Shown here: one piece after another, positions 10,001-18,169 of the stretch
Position numbering within the stretch: the stretch's first letter is position 1
Layout: the number at the start of each line of letters is the position of its first letter
The notes under the pieces: model-generated
Told to the model about the DNA's origin: nothing
The model's input: the letters and a program-made list of their open reading frames with translations, nothing else
Database searches by the model: none
Assembly (NCBI RefSeq): GCF_029309835.1
Contig: NZ_JARJHL010000011.1
Location: 124,001-188,000 of the forward strand
Direction of reading: 5' to 3'
DNA length: 64,000 nucleotides
Source of the DNA: Paracoccus sp. DMF-8
GTDB taxonomy: Bacteria > Pseudomonadota > Alphaproteobacteria > Rhodobacterales > Rhodobacteraceae
Made by a program: the position numbers and the translations under genes

Positions 10001-12561
10001 TGGTCCGGCATCACCAGTTTCGATGTGCTGCGTTCGACCGGACGGCCCGCCCCTTCGCGGACATTGACGGTCAGCCGCGCCTCGACCGGACGCTGACCCA
10101 GGGTCTCGGCGTCGGGCAGCGTGATATCGGTCTGGAAATGACCCTGCGCATCGGTTGCGCCGCCAGGGATGCTGTCGGCCGTGGGCTGGGCATCGCTGTC
10201 ATGGCGGCCAAAGCTGTAGCCCGCAAAGGCATCCAGCGTGCGGCGCGGCACCATCCACAAGGCGCCTTCGACCGGCAATTCCGCCGCAGGGGCACCGAAC
10301 AGCCAGCGTGCGTCCAGCGACAGGCGCATCGGCTGGCCCGCCGTCGCGGGGGCATCATCCGCCCCGTCGGTTACCGAAACCGTGGGCGTGAAATCAATGC
10401 GTTCGGGCAGGAAATCCTCGACCAGCACGCGGGCGGATGCCAGCGCGGGGCCGTTCGCTTCGGCACGGATATCCAGCCGCCATGTGCCGCGCGGGGCATT
10501 GGCGGGCAGGGTCCATGACAACACATAGCCGCCCGCGCCCGCGTCGGTCAGGGGCACGCGGGCCTGTTCGACCCCATCGGGGCGCAGGATGACGCCGGTC
10601 AGCGGCAGTTGCGCCAGCGCGTGAACCGATGTGTCGCGGGCCAGAACCGTGGCATTGATGGTTTCGCCGACGCGGTAGGCGCCCCGGTCGGTGGTCGCGA
10701 AGACGTCGATGGGCGGCGCGGGCGGCTGGCCTTCGACCCCGCGATCCGACAGGTCGAATTCGGGATCGGTCAGCGACAGGAAAGCCATGTCGGTCGGCGC
10801 GCGATCCGCCCCCTGACCCTGCCACGCGGTCACCGTCAGCAGCGCGGGCGCCGCCCCGTCGCGGCCAAGCGACAGGCCGGGGGCAAAGCGCACGATGCCC
10901 TGATCGTCGGTCGCGGCGCGGGCCAGAACCTCGTTCGCGCGGGAAATCAGCGCGACCTCGGCCCCCTGCACCGCCCGGGTGGTGGCAAGGCTGCGCACGG
11001 CGACGGTCAGCCCGTTGTTGCCCGACAGCGTGCTGATGCCGAAATCGGAAATCACGAACCATTGCGTCGCGGCGCCGGTATCGCCCGGATTTTCGCCGGT
11101 GACGGTGGCTTGCAACACGTAGATGCCCGGCGCCAGATCGCCGGCCTCGGCGGCGATGGGCAGGCGGGTCGTCACCTCGGCATTGCGGGTGCTGCCATCG
11201 GCGGGTTGCGGCACCGCCGCCGTCCCCTTCCAGATGGTCGAGGCGATGCGGTCACCGAAATAATCCATCTCCCAACTGTCCAGAGGGGTGGCGAACATGC
11301 CTTCGGACATGGTGCGCAGCAGGTTGCGGTCGGACATGCGCATCAACACCAGATCCAGCAGATCGGCATTGACCGTGACCACCCCCAGCCCCTGATCCCC
11401 GCCCGAGGGCAGGACATAGGCCCGCCCCGGAAAGCGGACCGAGGGGTCGCGGTCGCGGATATAGCTGCGCAGGGTGACATCGCGGGCCAGCACCTCGCCA
11501 TCGCTGGCGGGCAGACCGGCGCGCAGGGTGATTTCCAGTTCCTGGCCAAAGGTCAGCCCGCTGATGCACAGATCCCGGCCCGATGCGGTGACGGTCATGT
11601 CCTGCGCGGGCAGGCGCAGGAAATCGGCGTAATCCAGCCCGGCATTCAACTGGCGCGACATGGTCACGCAATAGCGCGGGTTGGTGCTGTCGGTCGTTGC
11701 CTGACTGTCGGTCACGCGCATCCCGTTGCGGTCCTGCGATTTTTGCAGCGCATCGGCGATGCCCGCGTCATTCGGCGCCAGTCCGGCGGCCAGCCGCAGC
11801 ACGCCCAGCCCGTCCTGCCCCCGGCCCATGCGTTCATAGGCGGCGGCCAGCCAGTTCAGGGCGCGGGCGGCGGTCGCGTCGTCATCGGCGCGCAGATAGG
11901 CATTGGTCGCGGCCATGGCGATGCTGCGCGAGCGCGCGCCATCGCTGGTCTCGCCCTCGGTCAGCATCAGCCGGGCAAGGTTCGACCAGTCTTCGGGGCG
12001 GTCGCGTTGGGCGGTGACAAGGCCGGTCATGCGGGTCGCCGTCGCGACATCGCCGATTGCCTCGGCCCGGGCCGAGGCGGCGGCGGGGTCCAGTTCATCG
12101 CCCGGCGGATACATCGCGGCCATCGACAGCGCCTGCGCCCGCGCCGCCTGCCGGTCGGATTCGGTGATGAAACGGGCGGCGGCATTGGCGCGGCGGCTGG
12201 CCAGCGCCATCGATTCGGCCGGGGTCGTGACCATGCGGCCCGACAGCGCGGCGGCGAAGGGCGTCGGCGCGCCCGCGCGGTCATCTTTCGGGAAACAGGC
12301 GCGGGCCTGGCCGTTGAAGGTCAGCCCGTTGCAACTGTCCAGATTGAGACAGGCATTCACGCAGGCCTGCAAGGTCGTGTCAAAGATCGGCCCCAGATCG
12401 CCGCCCGGCATGTCATAGCCGGCGGTCAGATCCAGCCGGCGCTCGGGCAGCAGGGTCATCGGATTCTGTTGGGGATCTTGTTGAGCCATCACCGTTTGCG
12501 GCAGGCCAAGCCCCAGACCAATCAGCGATGCGGCAAGGATGTTCCTGAAAAGCTGTGACAT
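7015..12561 (-). CDS. Bacterial alpha-2-macroglobulin with N-terminal PAN/apple domain
   Basis: An 1848-residue periplasmic protein resembling YfhM-type bacterial alpha-2-macroglobulins, thought to trap proteases. Start ATG 12561 opens onto a signal peptide ending near VMAQQ; there is no lipobox cysteine, so it is probably soluble. Next comes a cysteine-rich PAN/apple-like segment (about residues 40-90), then a helical region, then serial MG-type beta domains. The thioester motif GCTEQ is intact (Cys1403, Gln1406), followed by the alpha-helical TED and a C-terminal receptor-like domain. The usual partner gene pbpC (PBP1C) is not adjacent. The frame is intact over 5.5 kb. A link to the nearby PQQ genes is not evident. 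Confidence 0.9.
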   Translation of the reverse strand: MSQLFRNILAASLIGLGLGLPQTVMAQQDPQQNPMTLLPERRLDLTAGYDMPGGDLGPIFDTTLQACVNACLNLDSCNGLTFNGQARACFPKDDRAGAPTPFAAALSGRMVTTPAESMALASRRANAAARFITESDRQAARAQALSMAAMYPPGDELDPAAASARAEAIGDVATATRMTGLVTAQRDRPEDWSNLARLMLTEGETSDGARSRSIAMAATNAYLRADDDATAARALNWLAAAYERMGRGQDGLGVLRLAAGLAPNDAGIADALQKSQDRNGMRVTDSQATTDSTNPRYCVTMSRQLNAGLDYADFLRLPAQDMTVTASGRDLCISGLTFGQELEITLRAGLPASDGEVLARDVTLRSYIRDRDPSVRFPGRAYVLPSGGDQGLGVVTVNADLLDLVLMRMSDRNLLRTMSEGMFATPLDSWEMDYFGDRIASTIWKGTAAVPQPADGSTRNAEVTTRLPIAAEAGDLAPGIYVLQATVTGENPGDTGAATQWFVISDFGISTLSGNNGLTVAVRSLATTRAVQGAEVALISRANEVLARAATDDQGIVRFAPGLSLGRDGAAPALLTVTAWQGQGADRAPTDMAFLSLTDPEFDLSDRGVEGQPPAPPIDVFATTDRGAYRVGETINATVLARDTSVHALAQLPLTGVILRPDGVEQARVPLTDAGAGGYVLSWTLPANAPRGTWRLDIRAEANGPALASARVLVEDFLPERIDFTPTVSVTDGADDAPATAGQPMRLSLDARWLFGAPAAELPVEGALWMVPRRTLDAFAGYSFGRHDSDAQPTADSIPGGATDAQGHFQTDITLPDAETLGQRPVEARLTVNVREGAGRPVERSTSKLVMPDQPIPGIRPLFEDMTVAEGTEARFALIAAGPDLQPQAAQINWVVNRVETQYEWYSLNGQWQWEAITRRNRIGGGTVETGNTPAEIAVPVEWGSYELVAEIAGEGGAGASTSFYAGWGVASSGTDTPDRLKVALDKPAYRSGDTARVTVDALADGTGIVSVLSGDIVSLQMVDLKAGENTIDLPVTDEWGAGVYVTVSAIRPLDNLLPGDRMPARALGLAHAAVDPGNRALKASLEIPTEIRPRGNATVTLRVDGAEQGETVHATIAAVDQGILNLTSFTPPDPSKHYFGQRRLGVALRDLYGRLILPTGAPDGALREGGDAQVSGSDAPPPTEKLMSWFSGPVTLGPDGTAQVDIPVPDFNGEIRVMAVVWSQTGIGQADATILSRDPVVMTVTAPAFLAPGDSAEIGLRLTHASGPAGQARIAITQTEGDAAVDAAPTQDSVTLTEKGEARLNVPITAQDRTGLVRMRLTLTTPGGEELTKDIAMLVAMNEPDIQRQDRLVLAPGASLTVPMSLTQGLMPGADLSMAVGNYAKLDVAGALAALERYPYGCTEQTTSVALPLLYLPRLSVLEGIETNNPNPTSIEDAVARILTRQTSGGSFGMWSADSGDLWLDAYVTDFLSRARETGHQVPDNAFRSAIDNLRNRVNYATDPNSASADENAALAYAVAVLARERAATIGDLRYYADTAPEAFRTPMSAGHIGAALAAYGDQPRADAMFGRAYDLAMQAPPEKRVWRSDYGTYLRDKLALLSLASEAGSTAFDLNRLTLDVAEQLARQQENRIYRSTQELVWSVLAAESLSEDASALTLNGAALSSAVATLPEGAALANPGTTPIEVTLTATGQPLAAPAAGGKGYAITRDYYSMEGAALDPAEVGLGTRMVTVVTVRPDSSDGGRLMVTDPLPAGFEIDNPNLLQAGDISALSWLEAMNGTDMAEFRQDRFAASLSWSSAEPFRLAYIVRAVTPGTFRHPAASVEDMYRPEFRAWTDGGTVRIAP

Positions 12562-12658
12562 GCGTTTCCCCGATGCTGATCCCGAAAGCAGTCCGAAGCG
12601 GCGGGCCGCACCCGTCCGACCCTGTCGGATTTGTCTCATCCGGCGGGGGTTTTGGCAA

Positions 12659-13732
12659 TCACTCCCATTCCAGTTCGGCATAGGCCGTGGCGGCATTGCG
12701 GGCGGTCACGGCGTCGAAATCCAGCCATTCCGGCGCCAGATCCTGCATGGCGGCGACGGTTTCGGGGATGGCTGCGGACAGGGCCGCGCCCTGGGCGATC
12801 TGGTCGCGGATGGTCGCGCGCAGGCGGTCCAGATAGCGGCGCCCGGGCGCGGTGGCAGCGTCCCAGCTATCGCTGACGGGGCCGTGACCGGGCACGATCA
12901 GGCGCGGCGGGGCGCCATCCGGCCCCTGCGGCGGGCCAAGGTCGATCCAGTCCAGCCAGCCGCTCAGCGACCCGTCGATGCTGGGCGTCAGCCCCCCCTG
13001 AAACACCAGATCGCCGGTGAACAGGGTGCCGGTCGCGCTGTCCAGCACGGTCATGTCATTGTCGGTATGGGCAGGCGGGACAGGCGTCAGGATCAGGTCG
13101 CGCGCGCCAAGGTCGATGACCTGCCTTGCCCCGATCGTGATATCGACGGCAACCAGCCGCGTGCCCGCCAGCGCCCCCGTGCCGATCTGGTCGGGGATGG
13201 ATCGCAGCCAGCTTTCCCCGCGCAGGGCCAGCGCATCGGGCAGGCGGGCATTGGCGGTGACGCGGGCGCCCGCCTCGGCAAAGACCTCGGCGCCCAGAAT
13301 GTGGTCGGGGTGCATATGGGTCAGGATGACATGGCTGACGGGGCGGTCGCTGTGCTGGCGGATGGCGGCATACAGGGCCTCGCCCTGCGCGCGGCTGGCG
13401 CCGGGGTCGATGACCGCGATGCTGTCGCCGATGACGACGCCCAGATTGGCGATCCAGCCCCGGTTTTCCGCCGAGATCTGGCCCGCCGCACCCTGATGCA
13501 GCCAGACACCATCCGCGATTTCGGCCAGTTCCAGCGCGGCCAGATCCTGCGTCGGCACGCAATCCTGCCCCTGCGCCGACAGGTCGGGGTGACGCGCCAG
13601 CCAGTCTCGCGCGATGGTTTCGGCCCCCGCGATACAGGCCTGCAGGTCCGGCGCATCGCCCGCAGGCAGCAGCCGCGATTCGCAGGCCTCTGGCGCGGAA
13701 ATCAGGCAGGCAGTCAAGACAACGTGATACAT
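12659..13732 (-). CDS. Quinoprotein relay system zinc metallohydrolase (PQQ-associated, SoxH-related)
   Basis: A 357-residue metallo-beta-lactamase-fold protein with the zinc motif HMHPDH (residues 139-144), further ligands in PPAHTDND and GDLVF, and VPGHGP near the C-terminus. It has a short hydrophobic N-terminus (MYHVVLTACLISAPEA) with several cysteines, so export is likely. It matches the SoxH-related family found beside PQQ-dependent dehydrogenases and the SoxYZ-like carrier, which is also here (17164). The reaction is unknown; a role in a periplasmic electron or sulfur relay is inferred from genomic association. It diverges from pqqA across a 148-nt region. Confidence 0.82.
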   Translation of the reverse strand: MYHVVLTACLISAPEACESRLLPAGDAPDLQACIAGAETIARDWLARHPDLSAQGQDCVPTQDLAALELAEIADGVWLHQGAAGQISAENRGWIANLGVVIGDSIAVIDPGASRAQGEALYAAIRQHSDRPVSHVILTHMHPDHILGAEVFAEAGARVTANARLPDALALRGESWLRSIPDQIGTGALAGTRLVAVDITIGARQVIDLGARDLILTPVPPAHTDNDMTVLDSATGTLFTGDLVFQGGLTPSIDGSLSGWLDWIDLGPPQGPDGAPPRLIVPGHGPVSDSWDAATAPGRRYLDRLRATIRDQIAQGAALSAAIPETVAAMQDLAPEWLDFDAVTARNAATAYAELEWE

Positions 13733-13803
13733 GGCACCCCGATCACATAGACTTTTCCACGTCTTTCAACCAATTCGACCGCTGATATACGACCTTTGGG
13801 TGG

Positions 13804-13831
13804 TTGACTGAAAGCCTGCACAACCTAACAT
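13804..13831 (+). promoter_or_regulatory. Candidate pqqA promoter
   Basis: TTGACT (13804-13809), a 16-nt spacer and TAACAT (13826-13831) fit a sigma-70-type promoter. The predicted transcript start is about 40 nt before the pqqA ATG. An interrupted inverted repeat flanks its upstream half (TCAACCA 13766-13772, TGGTTGA 13801-13807). The -10 overlaps the repeat at 13823-13839, so either the promoter or the operator reading may need adjusting. Confidence 0.4.
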
Positions 13832-13839
13832 TCATCTAA
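13823..13839 (+). promoter_or_regulatory. Candidate operator ACCTAA-N5-ATCTAA upstream of pqqA
   Basis: Two near-identical hexamers repeat at an 11-bp interval, about one helical turn, as expected for tandem regulator half-sites. The same arrangement (ACCTAA-N5-ACCTAA) stands upstream of mxaZ at 32461-32477. TAA-containing hexamers are rare in this GC-rich sequence. Confidence 0.35.
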
Positions 13840-13880
13840 TCGCACGACCATGCGGTGCCATCAATCGGAGGAGTTGACTT

Positions 13881-13973
13881 ATGGCCTGGACCAAACCCAC
13901 CCTGAAGGAAATCGCCTGCGGCATGGAAATCAACATGTACGCACCGGCAGAGGATGAGCCCGTTCTGTTCTGA
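13881..13973 (+). CDS. pqqA: PQQ precursor peptide PqqA
   Basis: A 30-residue peptide, MAWTKPTLKEIACGMEINMY followed by ten more residues, that supplies the glutamate and tyrosine from which pyrroloquinoline quinone is built. The conserved ExxxY pair is Glu16 and Tyr20. An AATCGGAGGAG ribosome site lies 8-14 nt upstream. PqqD presents the peptide to the radical-SAM enzyme PqqE, which links the two side chains. A strong hairpin (13996-14024) lies between pqqA and pqqB and probably makes the precursor message more abundant than the enzyme messages. Confidence 0.97.
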   Translation: MAWTKPTLKEIACGMEINMYAPAEDEPVLF

Positions 13974-13995
13974 TTGAACAATTCGCGCAATCCTT

Positions 13996-14024
13996 GCCCT
14001 GCCCGGACAATCTACGGGCAGGGC
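13996..14024 (+). terminator. Attenuator-like hairpin between pqqA and pqqB
   Basis: A perfect 9-bp stem, GCCCTGCCC (13996-14004) and GGGCAGGGC (14016-14024), with an 11-nt loop, followed by TGCTTTCT. It fits partial termination or 3'-end protection of the short pqqA transcript. Confidence 0.6.
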
Positions 14025-14045
14025 TGCTTTCTGGTATCTGACTGA

Positions 14046-14954
14046 ATGCAAATCATCATTCTGGGCGCGGGGGCCGGTGGCGGTCTTCCCCAATGGAACT
14101 GCGGATGCCGCAATTGCGATGCGGCGCGGGCGGGCCGGATCCCGGCAATGACGCAAAGCAGCATCGCGGTCAGTGCCGATGGCCTGAACTGGGCTGTGAT
14201 CAATGCGTCCCCCGATCTGCGCGAACAGCTGGGGGCAACGCGGGCGCTGCATCCGACGGGGTTGCGGGTTTCGCCGATTCGCTCGGTTCTGGTGACGAAT
14301 GGCGATCTTGACCATGTCGCGGGCCTGTTGACGCTGCGCGAAAGCCAGCCCTTTGATCTGTTCGCGACACCTGCAATTCAGGCGGTTCTGGCCGAGAACC
14401 CGATTTTTCAGGCCATGAACCCGCAATTCGTCACCCGCAAGCCGGTGGCGCTGGACCAGCCCTTTGCGCTGCTGCCCGGCCTGACGGCACGGCTTTTCGC
14501 GGTGCCCGGAAAGGTGCCGCTGTATCTGGAGGGTGAAGACGTGCAGACCGATCTGCTGGGCGAACAGACCGTTGGCGTCGAACTGACGGCACAGGACGGT
14601 GCCGGACAACAGGGCAGGCGCGCCTATTACATTCCCGGCTGCGCCACGGTTCCCGACTGGCTGAAAGCCCGCATCGACGGGGCGGATCTGCTGATGTTCG
14701 ACGGCACCCTGTGGCAGGATGATGAAATGATCCGCGCGGGTCTGGGCCGGAAAACCGGCCGCCGCATGGGCCATGCCCCGGTTTCGGGCGCGGATGGCAG
14801 CATTGCGGCGCTGGACGGCGTCCGGCTGGGGCAGCGCATCTTTGTCCATATGAACAATTCGAACCCGCTTGCCGATCCGGGCAGCCCTGAAACCGCGCAG
14901 GCCGTGGCCGCCGGCTGGCAGATCGGTCGCGACGGGATGGAGATTTCCGCATGA
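14046..14954 (+). CDS. pqqB: PQQ biosynthesis protein PqqB
   Basis: A 302-residue metallo-beta-lactamase-fold protein, proposed to hydroxylate the tyrosine part of the PQQ precursor. It starts MQIIILGAGAGGGLPQWNC and contains the PqqB-specific zinc knuckle CGCRNC near residues 19-24, plus LVTNGDLDHVAGLL and a late FVHMNNSNPL. The length is normal. Its TGA overlaps the pqqC ATG by 4 nt, so pqqB and pqqC are coupled. Confidence 0.96.
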   Translation: MQIIILGAGAGGGLPQWNCGCRNCDAARAGRIPAMTQSSIAVSADGLNWAVINASPDLREQLGATRALHPTGLRVSPIRSVLVTNGDLDHVAGLLTLRESQPFDLFATPAIQAVLAENPIFQAMNPQFVTRKPVALDQPFALLPGLTARLFAVPGKVPLYLEGEDVQTDLLGEQTVGVELTAQDGAGQQGRRAYYIPGCATVPDWLKARIDGADLLMFDGTLWQDDEMIRAGLGRKTGRRMGHAPVSGADGSIAALDGVRLGQRIFVHMNNSNPLADPGSPETAQAVAAGWQIGRDGMEISA

Positions 14955-15721
14955 ACGCCCCCAAGGTCAACGCCCCCCAATCGCGCGCCGAATTCGAACA
15001 GCGCCTGCGCCGCATCGGGGATGAGCGTTACCACGACAAGCACCCTTTTCACGCGCGTCTGCACGGCGGCCAATGCACCCCGGACGAGGTGCGGGCCTGG
15101 GTCATCAACCGCTGGCAGTATCAGTCGCGTATCCCGATGAAGGACGCGGCCTTTCTGTCGCGTGTCACCGACCCCGACCTGCGCCGCCGCTGGCGGTCGC
15201 GGATCGAGGATCATGACGGCGGCGTCACCGAAGGCGGCGGCATCCGGCGCTGGCTGGCGCTGGCCGGCGCGGTGGGGCTTGATCCGGATTATGTGGCCAG
15301 CGGCGTCGGCGTGATGCCGGCCACGCGCTTTGCCGTCGATGCCTATGTCCGCTTTGTCCGCGACATGCCCCTGCTGGATGCGGTCGCGGCCAGCCTGACG
15401 GAAATGTTCGCGCCCAAGATCCACACCGAACGGATCGAAGGGTTGCTGAAACATTACGATTTCGCCGATGACACCAGCCTTGCCTATTTCCGCAACCGTC
15501 TGACAGAGGCGCCAAAGGACGTGGCATTCGGCCTGAACTATGTGCTGGACCACGCCGATACGCTGGAAAAACAGGATGCGGCGGCGGCGGCGCTGACCTT
15601 CAAGACGGATGTGTTGTGGGCGCAGCTTGACGCGCTGTGGCATGGCTATGTTGAGGGCAATATCCCCCCCGGCGCATGGCGCCCGGATGAGGGTCTGGCG
15701 AAAGGTTCCGCCACGCCATGA
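14951..15721 (+). CDS. pqqC: Pyrroloquinoline-quinone synthase PqqC
   Basis: A 256-residue cofactor-independent oxidase that performs the last ring closure and eight-electron oxidation of the PQQ intermediate in the cytoplasm. Recognised from [11 protein letters not shown] near residue 30, the [15 protein letters not shown] segment, [15 protein letters not shown], and [14 protein letters not shown] [11 protein letters not shown] near the end. Start ATG 14951 lies inside the pqqB stop, and its own stop overlaps the pqqD ATG at 15718. Confidence 0.97.
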   Translation: MNAPKVNAPQSRAEFEQRLRRIGDERYHDKHPFHARLHGGQCTPDEVRAWVINRWQYQSRIPMKDAAFLSRVTDPDLRRRWRSRIEDHDGGVTEGGGIRRWLALAGAVGLDPDYVASGVGVMPATRFAVDAYVRFVRDMPLLDAVAASLTEMFAPKIHTERIEGLLKHYDFADDTSLAYFRNRLTEAPKDVAFGLNYVLDHADTLEKQDAAAAALTFKTDVLWAQLDALWHGYVEGNIPPGAWRPDEGLAKGSATP

Positions 15722-16035
15722 ACGCCCCGCAGCAGCCACCCGCCACTGCAGATCTGGACGACGCCGCCATTCCCTATCTGCCGCGCGGCGTGCGGCTGCA
15801 GGATGACCGGGTGCGCGGCATCCGTGTGCTTCAGGCGCCGGAACGCGCGATGCAACTGGATGCGGTGGGGGATGCGATCCTGTCCGAACTGGACGGGGAA
15901 ACCGGCCTTGGCGCGCTGATCGACCGGCTGGCGCAGAAATATGACGCACCGCGCGACCAGATCGCCGAAGATGTCCGGGGCTTTCTGAATGGTCTGATCG
16001 ACCGCCGCATGGTCTTCGTAAGGGGGCGTGAATGA
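15718..16035 (+). CDS. pqqD: PQQ peptide chaperone PqqD
   Basis: A 105-residue RRE-type peptide-binding protein that carries PqqA to PqqE. Typical segments are [35 protein letters not shown] and [15 protein letters not shown]. The first about 15 residues are a non-conserved extension. The ORF overlaps pqqC and pqqE by 4 nt each, in line with tight coupling. Confidence 0.96.
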   Translation: MNAPQQPPATADLDDAAIPYLPRGVRLQDDRVRGIRVLQAPERAMQLDAVGDAILSELDGETGLGALIDRLAQKYDAPRDQIAEDVRGFLNGLIDRRMVFVRGRE

Positions 16036-17167
16036 AACAAGATCGTGCCGAAGATATTCGCGGCAATCCGGTAACGCCGGGCCTGCCCATGGCGATGCTG
16101 GCCGAACTGACGCATCGCTGTCCGCTGGCTTGCCCCTATTGTTCCAATCCGGTCGAACTGAGCCGCGCCTCGTCGGAAATGACGGCGGATGAATGGGGTT
16201 CGGTCTTTCGGCAGGCGGCGGATCTGGGGATCTTGCAGGTGCATCTGTCGGGCGGCGAACCCGCCTCGCGCCGGGACCTGACCGAAATCGTGCGCCATGC
16301 CCGCGATGCCGGGCTTTACGTCAACCTGATCACCTCGGGGATCGGCCTGACCGAGGCGCGCCTGCGTGAACTGGATCACGCCGGCGTCGATCACGTCCAG
16401 CTTTCGCTGCAGGGGATCAACGCCGAAATGGCCGACTGGATCGGCGGCTACAAGGGCGGTTTCGACCGCAAGATGCAGGTCGCCGAATGGATCGGGCAGA
16501 TCGGCTTTCCCCTGACCGTGAACGCGGTGGTGCATCGCCAGAACATGGACCGCCTGCCCGAGATGATCGAGATGGCCGTGAACCTTGGCGCCCGCCGGAT
16601 CGAGGTCGCAACCGTGCAGTTCCACGGCTGGGCGGACCTGAACCGCAAGACGCTGATGCCGACGATGGCGCAGGCCATGCAGGCGCGCGCCGTGGTGAAC
16701 GAGGCGCGGGCGCGGCTGCGCGGGCGGCTGGTCATCGACTATGTTCCCGCCGACCACCACGCGAAATTCCCGAAAAGCTGCATGGGGGGCTGGGGCTCGA
16801 CCGGGCTGAACGTCACGCCCGAAGGGCTGGTCCTGCCCTGCCACGCCGCCCAGACCATCCCGAATCTGGATTTCGACAATGTGCGCGAGGTGCCCTGGCG
16901 ATGATCTGGCAGTTCGGCAGCGCCTTCAACGCCTTTCGCGGCACGGCATGGATGCCCGATCCCTGCCAGAGCTGCGAACGCCGCGATATCGACTTTGGCG
17001 GCTGCCGCTGTCAGGCGATGGCGATGGCGGGCGATCCGACGGCGACCGATCCGGTCTGTTCGCGTTCAAGTTTCCACGCCGAGTTGCAGGCCCGCGCTGA
17101 CGAAGATTCCGCAAGCACCGATGTTGCGCTGGTCTATCGCCGCATGCCACGCGAGCAACGGCCATGA
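16032..17167 (+). CDS. pqqE: PQQ biosynthesis radical SAM enzyme PqqE, frame disrupted
   Basis: A radical-SAM enzyme that forms the Glu-Tyr carbon-carbon bond in PqqA. The first frame has the CxxxCxxC iron-sulfur motif (CPLACPYC), [10 protein letters not shown] and [16 protein letters not shown]. It stops at 16904 just after NVREVP. The other frame continues with the expected [16 protein letters not shown] and the C-terminal auxiliary cluster cysteines ([16 protein letters not shown]) to 17167. The break is at CCC 16893-16895; one more C restores about 378 residues. The repaired stop overlaps the next ATG (17164) by 4 nt. Since pqqE is essential for PQQ, a sequencing indel is most likely. Confidence 0.9.
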
Positions 17168-17967
17168 TGCGGGGGCTGATCGGGGCGCCGATCCGGGCGC
17201 TGGCCTGCGCGCTGTTGCTGGCCTTGCCGGGTGCCGCGCTGGCGCAAGCTGTCGGGGTGGAAAACCCGCTGCAGCCTTCGCCGGAATGGGACGATATGCG
17301 CTCTGCCGTGATCGGCACGGATGACGAGCCGATCATCGACCCCGCGATTCTTGATCTGTCCGCGCCCTTCCGGGCCGACAATCCGGCGCTGGTCCCGGTC
17401 CGCATCACCCAACCCGAAGGCGCCCCGGCCATCGTTGCGCTGGCGCTGGTCATCGACCACAACCCCGCGCCGGTCGCCGCCGAATTCACCTTTGGCCCCG
17501 CGCTGATGCCGCTGGATTTCGAGGTGCGGGTCCGGGTCGATGCCTATTCCGACGTGCGCGCCATCGCGACGCTGGCCGATGGGCGCAAGGTCATGGCCGG
17601 GCGCTTTGTCCGGGCCTCGGGCGGGTGTGCGGCGCCTGCGGGCAAGAGCATGGATCAGGTCCGCGCCACCATGGGCGAGATGCGTTTTCGCCGGACCGAG
17701 GATCAGGGCCGCGACAGTGGCACGCTGATGATCCGACACCCGAATTTTTCCGGCCTTCAGCGCGATCAGGTGACGTTGCTGACCATCCCCGCCGAATTCA
17801 TCCAGACCTTGCAGGTCCGGCAGGGTCAGGACGAACTGTTCACGATGGACGCCGGAATCTCGATTTCGGAAGACCCGGTCTTTCGTTTCGCCTATAATGA
17901 CGGCGATGCCCCTGTGACCGTCCATGCCCAGGATACCGATGGGCGGGTCTGGGACGCCCGATTTTGA
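17164..17967 (+). CDS. Quinoprotein dehydrogenase-associated SoxYZ-like carrier
   Basis: A 267-residue exported protein: signal peptide about residues 1-27 (ends GAALAQ), a SoxY-like domain with the swinging-arm-like Cys155 in GGCAAPAGK, then a SoxZ-like domain (MIRHPNFSGLQRDQ). It matches the fused SoxYZ-related family found near PQQ dehydrogenases. In sulfur oxidation, SoxYZ carries substrate on a cysteine; what this version carries is unknown. Here the cysteine is in mid-chain rather than at a GGCGG tail. It is the last gene of the pqq operon and pairs with the metallohydrolase at 12659. Confidence 0.85.
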   Translation: MMRGLIGAPIRALACALLLALPGAALAQAVGVENPLQPSPEWDDMRSAVIGTDDEPIIDPAILDLSAPFRADNPALVPVRITQPEGAPAIVALALVIDHNPAPVAAEFTFGPALMPLDFEVRVRVDAYSDVRAIATLADGRKVMAGRFVRASGGCAAPAGKSMDQVRATMGEMRFRRTEDQGRDSGTLMIRHPNFSGLQRDQVTLLTIPAEFIQTLQVRQGQDELFTMDAGISISEDPVFRFAYNDGDAPVTVHAQDTDGRVWDARF

Positions 17968-18169
17968 TCTTTCGCGACGTTGCTGCGCAACCTGTTGGCA
18001 GCGACAGGTCAGGCTGCCCTCGTGCTGGTCACGGTCTGGCCGACACGCAGATCTGCTACCAAAGTCGTAGATGGCGCGCATAGCCCACTTGCGCAAAGCG
18101 GGGCGTGACGTAAGATTGCAGCCAAGCCGGACGGGCCTTCCCGTCTGTCTCGTTTTTGGGAGGAAAACG

